A stretch of DNA of 49,905 nucleotides from Eubacteriales bacterium. Lineage in GTDB: Bacteria; Bacillota; Clostridia; Eubacteriales; Anaerofustaceae. The DNA lies in the NCBI GenBank assembly GCA_024685545.1, contig JAIKVR010000081.1:1-49905 (forward strand), written 5' to 3'. How positions within the stretch are numbered: position 1 is the stretch's first letter; each line of letters starts with the position of its first letter. Positions 17,969 to 27,547 of this stretch are shown piece after piece. The translations under genes and the position numbers were made by a program. Under the pieces are notes generated by a model that saw only the letters and a list, made by a program, of their open reading frames with translations, did no database searches and was not told where the DNA came from.

Positions 17969-20377
17969 ATGTATTACGACTACGGAAAGATCGAGAAAAA
18001 ATGGCAGGAGATCTGGGATAAGGAAGAGACCTTCAAGGCCTCCAACAGCTCGGACAAGCCGAAATTCTACGCCCTCGTGGAATTCCCCTACCCATCCGGT
18101 CAGGGGCTCCATGTCGGCCATCCGCGCCCGTACACGGCGCTTGACATCATTTCACGCAAGAAGAGACTGGAGGGCTATAACGTCCTGTTCCCGATGGGTT
18201 GGGACGCCTTTGGTCTACCCACCGAAAATTACGCCATCAAGACCGGGGTCCATCCCGCTGTCGTGACACGCGACAACGTTGCCCATTTCAAGAAGCAGCT
18301 GAAGATGATAGGATACAGTTTCGACTGGTCCCGCGAGATCAATACCACCGATCCCGCCTATTACAAATGGACCCAGTGGATATTTATACAGCTCTTCAAG
18401 CACGGACTGGCTTACAAGAAGGAATTCCCCATAAACTTCTGCACCAGCTGCAAGGTGGGTCTGGCCAACGAGGAGGTAGTCAACGGACACTGTGAAAGAT
18501 GCGGCGGCGAAGTCATAAGAGTCGTCAAGAACCAGTGGATGCTCAAGATAACCGAATACGCGCAGAGGCTCATAGACGATCTTGAGCTGGTCGACTATCC
18601 CGACAGGGTTAAATCTTCCCAGATCAACTGGATCGGGCGCTCGGAAGGAGCCCAAGTCGATTTCCAGCTGAAGGACACGGATGAAAAGCTGACGGTATAC
18701 ACCACAAGGCCCGACACAATCTACGGGGCGACCTACATGGTCATATCTCCCGAGCATCCTTACATAGAGCAGTACGCTTCCAGGATAAGCAACATAGACG
18801 AAGTACGCAGTTACTGCCAGGAATCAGCGAAGAAAAGCGATTTCGAACGCACAGAGCTGGTCAAGGACAAGACGGGCGTGCGCCTGGAAGGGCTGGACGC
18901 AGTCAATCCCATCAGCGGAGAAGTGATCCCCGTTTTCGTATCCGACTACGTCCTGATGACCTACGGTACCGGTGCCATCATGGCAGTTCCCGCCCATGAC
19001 CAGAGGGACTACGAGTTCGCGAAGAAGTTCGGCCTGGAGATCAGGGAGGTTATCTCCGGCGGAGATATCTCCGAAGCTGCCTATACCGACGCTTCCGGAG
19101 GAACGGCCGTAAATTCACCGCTGATCAATGGACTCAAGGGCAAAGAAGCAATCTCGAAGATGATCGAGATCATGGAAGAGAAGGGGATCGGGACCCGCAA
19201 AGTCAATTACAAGCTGAGAGACTGGGTATTCTCACGCCAGAGATACTGGGGCGAGCCTATCCCGATGGTAAAATGCGACAAGTGCGGCTGGGTCCCGCTG
19301 CCGGAAGACCAGCTCCCGCTGGAGCTGCCCCAGGTGGACAATTACATGACCACAGACACTGGTGAGAGCCCTCTGGCAAACATGCCCGAATGGTACAACA
19401 CCACCTGCCCGGTATGCGGCAGCCACGCGGTGAGAGAAACAGACACCATGCCCAACTGGGCAGGGTCGAGCTGGTATTACCTGAGATATACGGATCCTCA
19501 TAACGACAAGGCTCTGGCCGATCCCGAGGCGCTGAAATACTGGCTGCCCGTGAACTGGTACAACGGAGGGATGGAACACACCACCCTTCACCTGCTCTAT
19601 TCGCGTTTCTGGCACAAATTCCTCTATGATATCGGAGTCGTGCCCACACCCGAGCCCTATGCCAAACGCACCAGCCACGGCATGATACTCGGCGAAAACA
19701 ACGAAAAGATGAGCAAATCCAAGGGCAATGTCGTTAATCCGGACGAAGTCGTGACAAGCTATGGTGCAGACACGCTGCGCACCTATGAGATGTTCATAGG
19801 AGACTTCACCCAGGCAGCTCCATGGAGCGAAAACGGGGTCAAGGGCTGCAAGAGGTTCCTGGACAGAGTCTTCAAGCTGCCGGATATGGTAAAGCCGGGC
19901 AAAGGATACTCCCCCGCTCTGGAGAAGTATATCCACCAGACCATAAAGAAGGTGACCGAAGACATCGATTCCATGAAGTTCAACACGGCCGTTGCCGCGC
20001 TGATGAAGCTGCTCAACCTCTACACAGATCAGCCTTCCATCACCGATGAAGATCTTAGGACCTTCCTCATCCTGCTCAACCCGACAGCGCCGCACATCAC
20101 CGAAGAGATATGGCAGACATGCGGATATCCGAGCCAGATAGCCCATACTCCGTGGCCGAAATACGATGAGGCAAAGTGCGCAGAGGATATGGTGGAGATC
20201 CCGGTCCAGGTAAACGGCAAAGTCAGGGACAAGGTCACGGTAGCAGCCGACGCCGATGAGGAGACCGTAAAGGAAGCCGTACACCAGTCGGCCGCAGTCG
20301 CCAGATCCGTCGGAAGCAGCTCCATAGTCAGGGAGATCTACGTCAAAGGCAAGATATACAATATAGTTGTAAAATAA
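17969..20377 (+). CDS. leuS: leucyl-tRNA synthetase
   Basis: 802 residues from ATG 17969, chosen because TTCGGAGG lies nine bases upstream and [16 protein letters not shown] matches LeuRS N-termini; the frame stays open 55 codons upstream, but the promoter lies in that stretch. Class I signatures: HVGH (48-51, HIGH equivalent) and KMSKS (580-584). The CP1 editing domain is present, with [20 protein letters not shown] and the [15 protein letters not shown] motif. Two CxxC pairs (CTSCK ... CERCG) mark the zinc-type insert, and a second set (CDKCGW ... CPVCGS) follows. It charges tRNA-Leu with leucine. Confidence 0.97.
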   Translation: MYYDYGKIEKKWQEIWDKEETFKASNSSDKPKFYALVEFPYPSGQGLHVGHPRPYTALDIISRKKRLEGYNVLFPMGWDAFGLPTENYAIKTGVHPAVVTRDNVAHFKKQLKMIGYSFDWSREINTTDPAYYKWTQWIFIQLFKHGLAYKKEFPINFCTSCKVGLANEEVVNGHCERCGGEVIRVVKNQWMLKITEYAQRLIDDLELVDYPDRVKSSQINWIGRSEGAQVDFQLKDTDEKLTVYTTRPDTIYGATYMVISPEHPYIEQYASRISNIDEVRSYCQESAKKSDFERTELVKDKTGVRLEGLDAVNPISGEVIPVFVSDYVLMTYGTGAIMAVPAHDQRDYEFAKKFGLEIREVISGGDISEAAYTDASGGTAVNSPLINGLKGKEAISKMIEIMEEKGIGTRKVNYKLRDWVFSRQRYWGEPIPMVKCDKCGWVPLPEDQLPLELPQVDNYMTTDTGESPLANMPEWYNTTCPVCGSHAVRETDTMPNWAGSSWYYLRYTDPHNDKALADPEALKYWLPVNWYNGGMEHTTLHLLYSRFWHKFLYDIGVVPTPEPYAKRTSHGMILGENNEKMSKSKGNVVNPDEVVTSYGADTLRTYEMFIGDFTQAAPWSENGVKGCKRFLDRVFKLPDMVKPGKGYSPALEKYIHQTIKKVTEDIDSMKFNTAVAALMKLLNLYTDQPSITDEDLRTFLILLNPTAPHITEEIWQTCGYPSQIAHTPWPKYDEAKCAEDMVEIPVQVNGKVRDKVTVAADADEETVKEAVHQSAAVARSVGSSSIVREIYVKGKIYNIVVK

Positions 20378-20387
20378 CGCTTGGGCG

Positions 20388-20404
20388 GCCCGGGATGACC
20401 GGGC
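20388..20404 (+). terminator. possible weak terminator after leuS
   Basis: GCCCGG and CCGGGC form a 6-bp GC stem around GATGA ten bases after the leuS stop, but the following TGTCTTCGG is not a proper T-run. Confidence 0.35.
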
Positions 20405-20423
20405 TGTCTTCGGATAAAACGCA

Positions 20424-21032
20424 ATGATTCTTTTGAAGCGAAACAGGACAATCAGACACATCGCTTTCCTCATGACGATCGTTCTCGTCATGGGGCTTTC
20501 CTCATGTGCTTCTTCTTTACCCGAAAAAGCCGTAAAGATGCTTTTCTCATCCCTTAATGCGCTGGATTTCGAAAAAGCGGAGGATATCCTGAATTCACCC
20601 GGAGCCTACGAAGAGGTGCGGAAAGCATACACCGGCGAGCATGACACCTACCTCTCACGGATAAGCGACGTGAGCTTTATCGAATTCATCTACGGCAGCC
20701 TCTCTGTAAAGACAGGCAAAGTAGAGAGTAGCGGGGACAAGGCCAGTATCACCTGCACGATCTCGGCATATCCCGCTTCAAAAGTGACCGAGGAAGTTTC
20801 AAGAGCGCTGCAGAAGGTAAAATCCAGCGAAGCATATGAAGCCGCCGGTGAAGGCGAGAGATACGCGATGCTCTGCAGGACTGTACCGCAGATATACGCA
20901 GATCTGCCCGGCAAAATAGCCAGAACAGAAACGACTGTCACGCTCAGCGTCTACAGAGCGAAAGACGGCTCATGGAAGATAAACCCCGACAGGGCCCTCT
21001 TCGATGCCATTGCAGGCGGAGGCGGCAATTGA
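20424..21032 (+). CDS. putative lipoprotein of unknown function
   Basis: 202 residues. A basic start (KRNRTIRH), a hydrophobic stretch (13-25) and the lipobox GLSSC (Cys28) mark a lipoprotein. The mature part, with EKAVKMLFSSLNALDFEKAEDIL right after the signal and a second half ending in a Trp-Lys-Ile-Asn-Pro motif, resembles the DUF4878/NTF2-like folds often found in such lipoproteins, but I cannot assign a family firmly. It precedes nfo, whose TTG start overlaps this gene's TGA stop (TTGAG). Another lipoprotein gene follows nfo. Confidence 0.75.
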   Translation: MILLKRNRTIRHIAFLMTIVLVMGLSSCASSLPEKAVKMLFSSLNALDFEKAEDILNSPGAYEEVRKAYTGEHDTYLSRISDVSFIEFIYGSLSVKTGKVESSGDKASITCTISAYPASKVTEEVSRALQKVKSSEAYEAAGEGERYAMLCRTVPQIYADLPGKIARTETTVTLSVYRAKDGSWKINPDRALFDAIAGGGGN

Positions 21033-21868
21033 GTTCCCTGAACATAGGCTGCCACCTTTCAACAGCCAAGGGCTATTCAGCCGCATGTGAGACCGCTTTA
21101 TCCATCGATGCCAATACCTTCCAGTTTTTCACGCGCAATCCCCGCGGAGGTGCTGCCAAGTCCCCGGATGAAAAGGACATCGCTCTCTTCGGCAGCATGC
21201 TTGACAAAAAGTGCTTTGCCCCGATCGTGGCTCACGCGCCGTATACGATCAACATGGCCTCGCCCAAAGAAGAAGTTTATACGGGAGCGAACGAACTGAC
21301 CAAAGCGGACACCGCGCTGCTGGAGATCCTTCCCGTAAAACTGTACAATGTGCATCCGGGCAGCCGAGGGGGAGCCCTGATGGAAGAAGCGTTTTCACGC
21401 ATACAGGGCATCATGAACGCAGCCATGAAGGACTCGCCGGATGTATTTTTCCTGCTCGAGACGATGAGCGGCAAGAAAAACGAGATGGGCTCTTCCTTTG
21501 AGGAGATAAGGGAGATGATCGCGCGTTCAGAGCACTCCGACAGGGTCGGAGTGACGCTGGATACCTGTCACGTCTACTGCGCAGGATACGACATCGTGAA
21601 CGGGCTTGACAGCGTAATGACGCAGTTCGACCGGATAATCGGCCTGGATAAACTCAAGGCCGTACATCTTAACGACTCTGCCAATCCCTTTGACTCACGT
21701 AAGGACAGACATTCCAGGCTCGGCGAGGGATCTCTGGGCAGGGATGCTTTCGTAAGGATAGTGAACCATCCGGCGTTAAAGACGCTGCCTTTTATCCTTG
21801 AGACGCCCAACGAGCTGGAAGGATACAAAGCGGAAATTGCTTTCTTAAGGGATAATTTCAGGGGATGA
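21029..21868 (+). CDS. nfo: deoxyribonuclease IV (AP endonuclease, Nfo)
   Basis: 279 residues from a TTG at 21029: GGAGG lies five bases upstream and the protein then begins MSSLNIGCHLSTAKGY, the conserved N-terminus; the longer ATG frame from 20972 lies inside the preceding gene. The trinuclear zinc ligands are visible: His in GCHLS, His in AHAPY, His in NVHPG, Glu in LLETMSG, Asp and His in TLDTCHVYCAGYD, His in KAVHLNDS, Asp and His in RKDRHSRLGEG, and Glu in FILETP. It cuts the backbone 5' of abasic sites in base-excision repair. It overlaps both neighbours (TTGA and ATGA), so three genes are translationally coupled. Confidence 0.95.
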   Translation: MSSLNIGCHLSTAKGYSAACETALSIDANTFQFFTRNPRGGAAKSPDEKDIALFGSMLDKKCFAPIVAHAPYTINMASPKEEVYTGANELTKADTALLEILPVKLYNVHPGSRGGALMEEAFSRIQGIMNAAMKDSPDVFFLLETMSGKKNEMGSSFEEIREMIARSEHSDRVGVTLDTCHVYCAGYDIVNGLDSVMTQFDRIIGLDKLKAVHLNDSANPFDSRKDRHSRLGEGSLGRDAFVRIVNHPALKTLPFILETPNELEGYKAEIAFLRDNFRG

Positions 21869-22440
21869 AAAAGATCGGGAGCCTTTTGGTCATATTGACA
21901 GCGCTGCTCTTCTTTTCAGGCTGCGTAGGCAGGACATATACATATGAAAAAATGGGCATATCTTTCAGACTGAAGAGGCATCAGGAGATAACGGAAGAAA
22001 ACGTTTCATCGCTCTCAGTCAAACTGACGGACAAGATCACAGGCCTGATATCCGTAATGGACGCATCACCCTATGTCAGCGAGGATTGCTCGGATATTCC
22101 CAGAGAAGAACTGGATCTAACCGGAGGAGCCTTTGAATCAACTCTGGACAATCTGGCTTATGTCTCAAAGCTTTTCAATTACCTCTTCGAGGAGAGCGAA
22201 CACGGGTTCACGGTGACTTCCCTTACGCGCACCGCCTTCGGAAACAAGCCGTATCAGGCCTTTTACGCGCAGATAAACGCCGGTCACGACGAGATGTGCG
22301 GATACATCTATATGACCGTAGAGGATGCAGAGTGCGTGATCTTCTGCTTTTACATCAACGATACGGCAGGCAATATATTCGATCACGCCGGCACGATCAG
22401 GGATTTCATGTCCACTGTAAGGCTGGGACAGGTCGATTGA
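21865..22440 (+). CDS. putative lipoprotein of unknown function
   Basis: 191 residues starting at an ATG that overlaps the nfo stop (ATGA). Signal peptide residues 1-18 with lipobox FFSGC (Cys20). The mature part begins with 'TYTYEKMGISFRLKRHQEI', a pattern seen in small surface lipoproteins that describe a stress-like beta domain, and has no motif I can name. It shares its layout (short, single domain, lipobox) with the gene before nfo but I see no clear sequence similarity between them. An intrinsic terminator follows. Confidence 0.75.
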   Translation: MKKIGSLLVILTALLFFSGCVGRTYTYEKMGISFRLKRHQEITEENVSSLSVKLTDKITGLISVMDASPYVSEDCSDIPREELDLTGGAFESTLDNLAYVSKLFNYLFEESEHGFTVTSLTRTAFGNKPYQAFYAQINAGHDEMCGYIYMTVEDAECVIFCFYINDTAGNIFDHAGTIRDFMSTVRLGQVD

Positions 22441-22456
22441 CGATATCGTCATCAGC

Positions 22457-22487
22457 GCTCCGTCCGCAATGGCGGAGCTTTATTTTA
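22457..22487 (+). terminator. intrinsic terminator after the nfo operon
   Basis: GCTCCGTC (22457-22464) and GGCGGAGC (22471-22478), including one G-T pair, form an 8-bp stem with a 6-nt loop followed by TTTATTTTA. Confidence 0.8.
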
Positions 22488-22540
22488 TTGCGCTTTGACG
22501 GATTATTTCCCGGATTATTTTCCGGGCGGGGCAGAAAAAC

Positions 22541-22569
22541 TGTCAATCGATGCCGAAATATTATATAAT
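22541..22569 (+). promoter_or_regulatory. putative promoter of the mnmE-tmcAL operon
   Basis: TATAAT at 22564-22569 with TGTCAA (17-bp spacer) or CTGTCA (18-bp spacer) as -35. The mnmE ATG follows 30 bp downstream. Confidence 0.5.
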
Positions 22570-22598
22570 AACCTGTAAAAATATATCATGGGACAAAA

Positions 22599-23972
22599 AT
22601 GAACGATTACGATACTATCGCCGCTATCTCCACTCCGGTCGGCACCGGTGGCATCTCCATCGTGCGGCTGTCGGGAGAAAAAGCATTCGAGATAACCGAA
22701 AAGGTGTTCTCCCGCCCGAACGGAAAGCCGTTCAGCGAAGCGGGGGCCAATACGCTATCCTACGGACATATCATAGACACTGAAGGCTCGATAGTGGACG
22801 AGGTGCTGGTCGGCAAGATGCTCGCACCTCATACCTACACGACAGAGGACACCGCAGAGATCAACTGCCACGGAGGGCTCTTCGCGGCAAGGAGCGTGCT
22901 TGCCCTGCTCTTAAAGAACGGGGCGAGGGTGGCCGAACCGGGCGAATTCACTAAACGCGCTTTCCTCGGAGGAAGGATCGACCTGTCACAGGCTGAAGCC
23001 GTAGAGGACATCATCACATCCAAGACCGAACTGTTCACGAAAATAGCGGCAGGGCAGATCGCCGGAGCGCTGAAGAACGCCGTAAACGCGATCACAGATA
23101 AGATCCTCATCCTTCTATCCGATCTGGAAGTGACCATACAGTATCCGGAATACGATATCGAGGAAGTGACTGTCGGCAGGCTCAGGGATTCCCTGGAAGA
23201 GATAAGGGACGATATCGAGGCATTGGGGGCGACCTACCGCAAGGGAGAGATATCCCGCGAAGGGCTCAGGACCGTCATCGCCGGCAAACCCAACGTCGGC
23301 AAATCGATGCTGCTCAACCGCATACTGGATGAGGACAAGGCGATAGTGACCGACATACCGGGCACGACAAGGGATGTGGTCGACGAATTGGTGAACCTGT
23401 CAGGGGTGCCCGTCAAGCTGATGGATACCGCGGGAATACGCGAGAGCAGCGAAACGGTGGAAGCCATCGGGATAGACAGGTCGGTAGCTGCGATTAAAAA
23501 AGCCGATCTGGTCCTGTGGACCGTGGACGTTTCTTCCCCGCTGGAACAGGAGGACATTCGCCTGAGGACCGAGATATCCGGCAGACCCTTTATCGCGGTA
23601 CTTAACAAATGCGACCTAGGGATCAATAAAGAAACGCTGGATTATTTCAGGAACGACGAATGCATCGTATGCTCCGCAAAGACCGGCGAGAATATGGAAA
23701 AGGTGACGGGTGTTATCGCGGATTTCGCCATGGATTCACCGGGAGACATAACATCCGCAGCGCTTATAGTCAACGCAAGGCATAAGGCCCTCATAGACAA
23801 GGCGGCGGACGCCATAGGACATGCGATAAGCTCATTGGACGAAGGGATGCCGGAGGACCTTATCGAGATAGACATCAACGACTGCAGGGATTATCTGGGA
23901 GAGATCACCGGAGAGACAGCGAGAGAAGACGTTATCGACGACATCTTTTCACGCTTCTGCCTGGGCAAATGA
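22599..23972 (+). CDS. mnmE: tRNA uridine-5-carboxymethylaminomethyl(34) synthesis GTPase MnmE
   Basis: 457 residues. The N-terminal folate-binding domain starts DTIAAISTPVGTGGISIVRLSG; the inserted Ras-like G domain carries GKPNVGKS (229-236), the PGTTRD G2 region (about 254-259), DTAG (276-279) and NKCD (336-339). The protein ends in FCLGK, the C-x-GK motif needed for activity. With MnmG it installs the cmnm5 group at U34 of tRNAs reading split boxes. The stop overlaps the mnmG start (ATGA). This heads a five-gene operon. Confidence 0.97.
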   Translation: MNDYDTIAAISTPVGTGGISIVRLSGEKAFEITEKVFSRPNGKPFSEAGANTLSYGHIIDTEGSIVDEVLVGKMLAPHTYTTEDTAEINCHGGLFAARSVLALLLKNGARVAEPGEFTKRAFLGGRIDLSQAEAVEDIITSKTELFTKIAAGQIAGALKNAVNAITDKILILLSDLEVTIQYPEYDIEEVTVGRLRDSLEEIRDDIEALGATYRKGEISREGLRTVIAGKPNVGKSMLLNRILDEDKAIVTDIPGTTRDVVDELVNLSGVPVKLMDTAGIRESSETVEAIGIDRSVAAIKKADLVLWTVDVSSPLEQEDIRLRTEISGRPFIAVLNKCDLGINKETLDYFRNDECIVCSAKTGENMEKVTGVIADFAMDSPGDITSAALIVNARHKALIDKAADAIGHAISSLDEGMPEDLIEIDINDCRDYLGEITGETAREDVIDDIFSRFCLGK

Positions 23973-25870
23973 CAATGGATAACGATATAAAGATCAAATT
24001 CGAAGCAGGTGAATACGACGTAGTGGTAATCGGTGCCGGACACGCGGGATGCGAGGCAGCTCTAGCCTGCGCTCGCAAGGGCATGAAGACCATGCTCATG
24101 ACGATGCATCTGGACAGCGTAGCCATGATGCCGTGCAACCCGTCGATAGGCGGCACCGGCAAAGGACACCTCGTGCGCGAGATCGATGCTCTCGGAGGGC
24201 AGATGGGCAGGGTGATCGACAAGACCTATCTGCAGATCAAAACGCTCAACACCTCCAAAGGCGAGGCCGTTCACTCCCTGAGGGCTCAGGCGGACAAAGC
24301 CAGGTACCACGACGAGATGAAGCGGGTGATAGAGAATACCCCCAACCTGTATCTGAAGCAGGCACAGGCCGTCGAGATCATGACGGACTCCGACGGAAAG
24401 GTATGCGGAGTGATGACCTATACCGGCGGCATATACCGCTGCAGAGCCGCTGTCATCTGTTCGGGCACTTATCTCAAGGGGAGAATCATCATCGGAGAGG
24501 CGATTCAGGAGAGCGGCCCCAACGGACTGATGGCATCATATAAGCTTTCCGACAGCCTAAGGGAACTGGGCTTTACGATCAACCGCCTCAAAACAGGCAC
24601 TCCGACCAGGATCAACAGAAGATCCATCGATTTCTCGGTGCTCACCCCGCAGTACGGCGACAAGGACAGCGAGGCTTTTTCCTTTGACGACGATCTCGGT
24701 GAGGATAAAAAGGATCTTCCCTGTTATCTGGCATATACCAACGAAGAGACGCATGATATCATCCGGGCAAATCTTTCCCGTTCGCCACTTTATTCCGGGG
24801 TGATCCACGGAACCGGGCCGAGGTACTGTCCGTCCATAGAAGACAAGGTCGTGCGCTTCGCGGATAAGAAACAGCACCAGCTGTTCGTGGAACCTGAGGG
24901 CGCATCCACCGACGAGATGTACCTGCAGGGCTTCTCCTCTTCCCTTCCGGAAGACGTGCAGGAAAAAATGCTGCACTCTCTCAAAGGTTTCGAGCACGCC
25001 GAGATAATGAGGAGCGCCTACGCAATAGAGTATGACGCAATTGACCCAAGACAGGTGTACTCCACGCTTATGACGAAACCGGTAAAAGGGCTGTTCACTG
25101 CGGGACAGATAAACGGCACATCCGGTTACGAGGAAGCCGCGGCCCAGGGGATCGTTGCCGGGATCAATGCAGCACAGTACGTCAGAGGCGAGGCGATGCT
25201 CACGCTCACCCGCGCGGACGGATATATCGGAGTGCTCATAGACGACATAGTCACAAAGGGCGCCACCGAGCCCTACCGCATAATGACTTCCCGCGTCGAG
25301 TACAGGCTGCTGCTCCGCCAGGACAACGCGGACAAGCGCCTCATGCCTTTCGGTTATAAGTTCGGGCTGGTCAGCGAAGAGCGTTACAAACGGATGCTGG
25401 CCAAGTGGGAAAGCGTTGACAGGGAAATAGAACGCTTAAGATCCGTCAAGGTCACCGACTCACCCGCTTTAAGGGAGCTCTCGGAGATTACTGGGGGCGG
25501 GATACGCCCTGGAACAACGCTCTACACTCTGCTCAAGAGGCCGACCATAAGCTATGAGGATCTTGCTCCCCTTGATGAGGACAGGCCAGCGCTGCCCAAG
25601 AACATTGTTAAGCAGGCTGTCATCCAGATAAGGTACGAGGATTACATCCTGAGGGAAGAGAAACAGATCGAACGCTTCCGCAAGCTGGAGGACAAGAAGA
25701 TACCCGTGGATTTCGATTATCAGAATTCGAAGAACCTGCGGATCGAAGCCCGTCAGAAGCTGGACAGATACCGTCCGCTGAACCTCGGACAGGCGAGCCG
25801 CATCGAGGGAGTCTCACCTGCAGATATCAGCGTTTTGATGATAGAACTGGCCAAGGCCGATAATAAATAA
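23969..25870 (+). CDS. mnmG: tRNA uridine-5-carboxymethylaminomethyl(34) synthesis enzyme MnmG (GidA)
   Basis: 633 residues. FAD-binding VVVIGAGHAGCEAALACARKG (about 19-39), the conserved MPCNPSIGGTGKGHLVREIDALGG block (Cys near 54), KAEAVHSLRAQADK-type sequence, and the second conserved cysteine in GPRYCPSIEDK (about 289). Partner of MnmE in cmnm5U34 synthesis. Start: ATG at 23969, overlapping mnmE by 4 nt; a second ATG two codons later is possible. In most Firmicutes rsmG follows; here the next gene, 19 nt on, is noc. Confidence 0.97.
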   Translation: MTMDNDIKIKFEAGEYDVVVIGAGHAGCEAALACARKGMKTMLMTMHLDSVAMMPCNPSIGGTGKGHLVREIDALGGQMGRVIDKTYLQIKTLNTSKGEAVHSLRAQADKARYHDEMKRVIENTPNLYLKQAQAVEIMTDSDGKVCGVMTYTGGIYRCRAAVICSGTYLKGRIIIGEAIQESGPNGLMASYKLSDSLRELGFTINRLKTGTPTRINRRSIDFSVLTPQYGDKDSEAFSFDDDLGEDKKDLPCYLAYTNEETHDIIRANLSRSPLYSGVIHGTGPRYCPSIEDKVVRFADKKQHQLFVEPEGASTDEMYLQGFSSSLPEDVQEKMLHSLKGFEHAEIMRSAYAIEYDAIDPRQVYSTLMTKPVKGLFTAGQINGTSGYEEAAAQGIVAGINAAQYVRGEAMLTLTRADGYIGVLIDDIVTKGATEPYRIMTSRVEYRLLLRQDNADKRLMPFGYKFGLVSEERYKRMLAKWESVDREIERLRSVKVTDSPALRELSEITGGGIRPGTTLYTLLKRPTISYEDLAPLDEDRPALPKNIVKQAVIQIRYEDYILREEKQIERFRKLEDKKIPVDFDYQNSKNLRIEARQKLDRYRPLNLGQASRIEGVSPADISVLMIELAKADNK

Positions 25871-25889
25871 AGAGAACGGAGAAAACGAC

Positions 25890-26684
25890 ATGGCAAAAAT
25901 GGTAAAAGAAATCAAGGTCATCCCCATAGACAGAATACAGCCCAATAAAAACCAGCCTCGAAAGAACTTCGACGAAGTCAGCTTAAGAGAGCTGGCAGAC
26001 TCCATAAAAGCTGTCGGCATCATACAGCCGCTGACAGTAAAGGAGAATCCTGACGGCATGTATTCACTGATCAGCGGAGAGAGAAGGCTCAGAGCCTCAA
26101 AGATAGCCGGGCTTTCCGCCGTGCCCTGTGTGCTGCTCAGAGGCGAAGGGGAAGATTTTGAGATGATGAGCCTCATCGAGAACATCCAGAGAGAGGATAT
26201 CAATTATTTCGAGGAAGCCCTGGCCTACAGTAAGCTGATCGAAAAATACTCGCTCACCCAGCAGCAGCTGGCTGACAGGATCGGCAAGACCCAGAGCACC
26301 GTAGCCAATAAGCTGAGGTTACTTAAGCTCGGCAGCGAAGTCATAGAAAAGGTCCTTGAATACCGCCTTACCGAAAGGCATGCCAGGGTCCTGCTCTCCA
26401 TCCCCGACACAAAGACAAGGCTGGAGGCAGTGGAAAAGATACACAAGCGCTCCCTGAACGTGCGTCAGAGCGAAAAGCTGGTGGCAGACATGAAGAGCCA
26501 GGTGCTGATGAACTCCAGCAGGACCAATATCAAAAACCATTTCAACTACCGCATCTACACCAATACGATCAAGCAGGCATACGAGACCATCGTCAAGACC
26601 GGACTGGAAGCCGATTACTCAGAGGAAAAGTACCCTGACAGAGTCCAGGTAGTAATCACCATTCCCATCGAGGAAACGAAGTGA
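25890..26684 (+). CDS. noc: nucleoid occlusion protein (Noc), ParB-family CTPase lacking the membrane helix
   Basis: 264 residues. The ParB/Noc N-domain includes the CTP-binding GERR (63-66) and ENIQRE (97-102); the DNA-binding domain covers about 110-200, and the C-terminal dimer domain ends QVVITIPIEE like Noc (TIRIPK). From published ParB/Noc specificity work as I recall it, Noc carries Gln, Lys, Lys and Arg where ParB has Arg, Thr, Ala and Gly; here these positions are Gln135, Lys141, Lys146 and Arg163, so NBS rather than parS binding is predicted. B. subtilis Noc has about 30 extra N-terminal residues with an amphipathic membrane helix; they are absent here and no upstream start could add them. 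It sits directly after mnmG. Confidence 0.88.
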   Translation: MAKMVKEIKVIPIDRIQPNKNQPRKNFDEVSLRELADSIKAVGIIQPLTVKENPDGMYSLISGERRLRASKIAGLSAVPCVLLRGEGEDFEMMSLIENIQREDINYFEEALAYSKLIEKYSLTQQQLADRIGKTQSTVANKLRLLKLGSEVIEKVLEYRLTERHARVLLSIPDTKTRLEAVEKIHKRSLNVRQSEKLVADMKSQVLMNSSRTNIKNHFNYRIYTNTIKQAYETIVKTGLEADYSEEKYPDRVQVVITIPIEETK

Positions 26685-27547
26685 CACAGCAAACAGTGGG
26701 CTGGAAAGCCCACAGTAACGGCAGTACCGTCGTCATAAGCGATCTTACGGATTTTGATCTGGACAAAATCTTCGACTGCGGGCAGTGCTTCCGCTTTGAA
26801 AAAGCGGAGGACGGCCGCTGGTGCGGCCCTGCTTTCGGGCGAGTGCTCACTGCCTCGCAGGAAGGCAGCACTCTTACATTATCAAAGTGTTCGACTGAGG
26901 AATTCGAATATATCTGGCGCGCTTTTTTTGACCTTGACCGCGACTACGGCGAGATAAGGAAGATGATCAGCACCGATGACACCATCAGCGGGGCGGTAAG
27001 AAAGGGAGAAGGTATCAGGATACTGCGCCAGGACACCTGGGAAGCACTGATCTCTTTCATCATCTCGCAAAACAACAATATCCCGCGCATAAAAAAGATA
27101 ATATCCGCAGTATGCAGGGCCTACGGACACGATATAGGGGGATATTTCTCCTTTCCGACTCCGGAGGAGCTTTCAGCTGCGACGACAGAGGAGTTGCATG
27201 CGCTTGGCACAGGATACAGAGATGAATACATAGTGCAGACAGTCAGAAAGGTACTGGACGGTGCCTTCGACATGGATAAGCTAAACTCACTGCCTACTGC
27301 AGAAGCCCGCGAATATCTTCTCTCTTTAAAGGGCGTGGGCGGGAAAGTCGCCGACTGCGTGCTGCTGTTCGGAATGGGAAGGATGAGCGTCTGCCCTCAC
27401 GATGTCTGGGTAAAGCGCATCTTCTCGGAGCAGTACGGGCTCGAAAAGGTCAATGAAAAGAAAGGATATGCTCTTGCCAGCGGCAAATGGGGCGACAATG
27501 CAGGGATCGCCCAGCAGTATCTTTTCTATGCTTTCAGAGGTTTCTGA
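26681..27547 (+). CDS. ogg: 8-oxoguanine DNA glycosylase (OGG1-type, bifunctional)
   Basis: 288 residues from a GTG overlapping the noc stop (GTGA). The N-terminal half begins with FDLDKIFDCGQCFRFE (about 25-40), typical of OGG1. The signature SQNNNIPRI is at 129-137; the helix-hairpin-helix KGVGGKVADCVLLF (217-230) carries the catalytic Lys222 and CPHDVWVKR the catalytic Asp241. The enzyme removes 8-oxoguanine and can nick abasic sites. OGG1-type enzymes are common in archaea and eukaryotes and patchy in Clostridia, where they can replace MutM. It is coupled to tmcAL by a one-base overlap. Confidence 0.92.
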   Translation: MTQQTVGWKAHSNGSTVVISDLTDFDLDKIFDCGQCFRFEKAEDGRWCGPAFGRVLTASQEGSTLTLSKCSTEEFEYIWRAFFDLDRDYGEIRKMISTDDTISGAVRKGEGIRILRQDTWEALISFIISQNNNIPRIKKIISAVCRAYGHDIGGYFSFPTPEELSAATTEELHALGTGYRDEYIVQTVRKVLDGAFDMDKLNSLPTAEAREYLLSLKGVGGKVADCVLLFGMGRMSVCPHDVWVKRIFSEQYGLEKVNEKKGYALASGKWGDNAGIAQQYLFYAFRGF

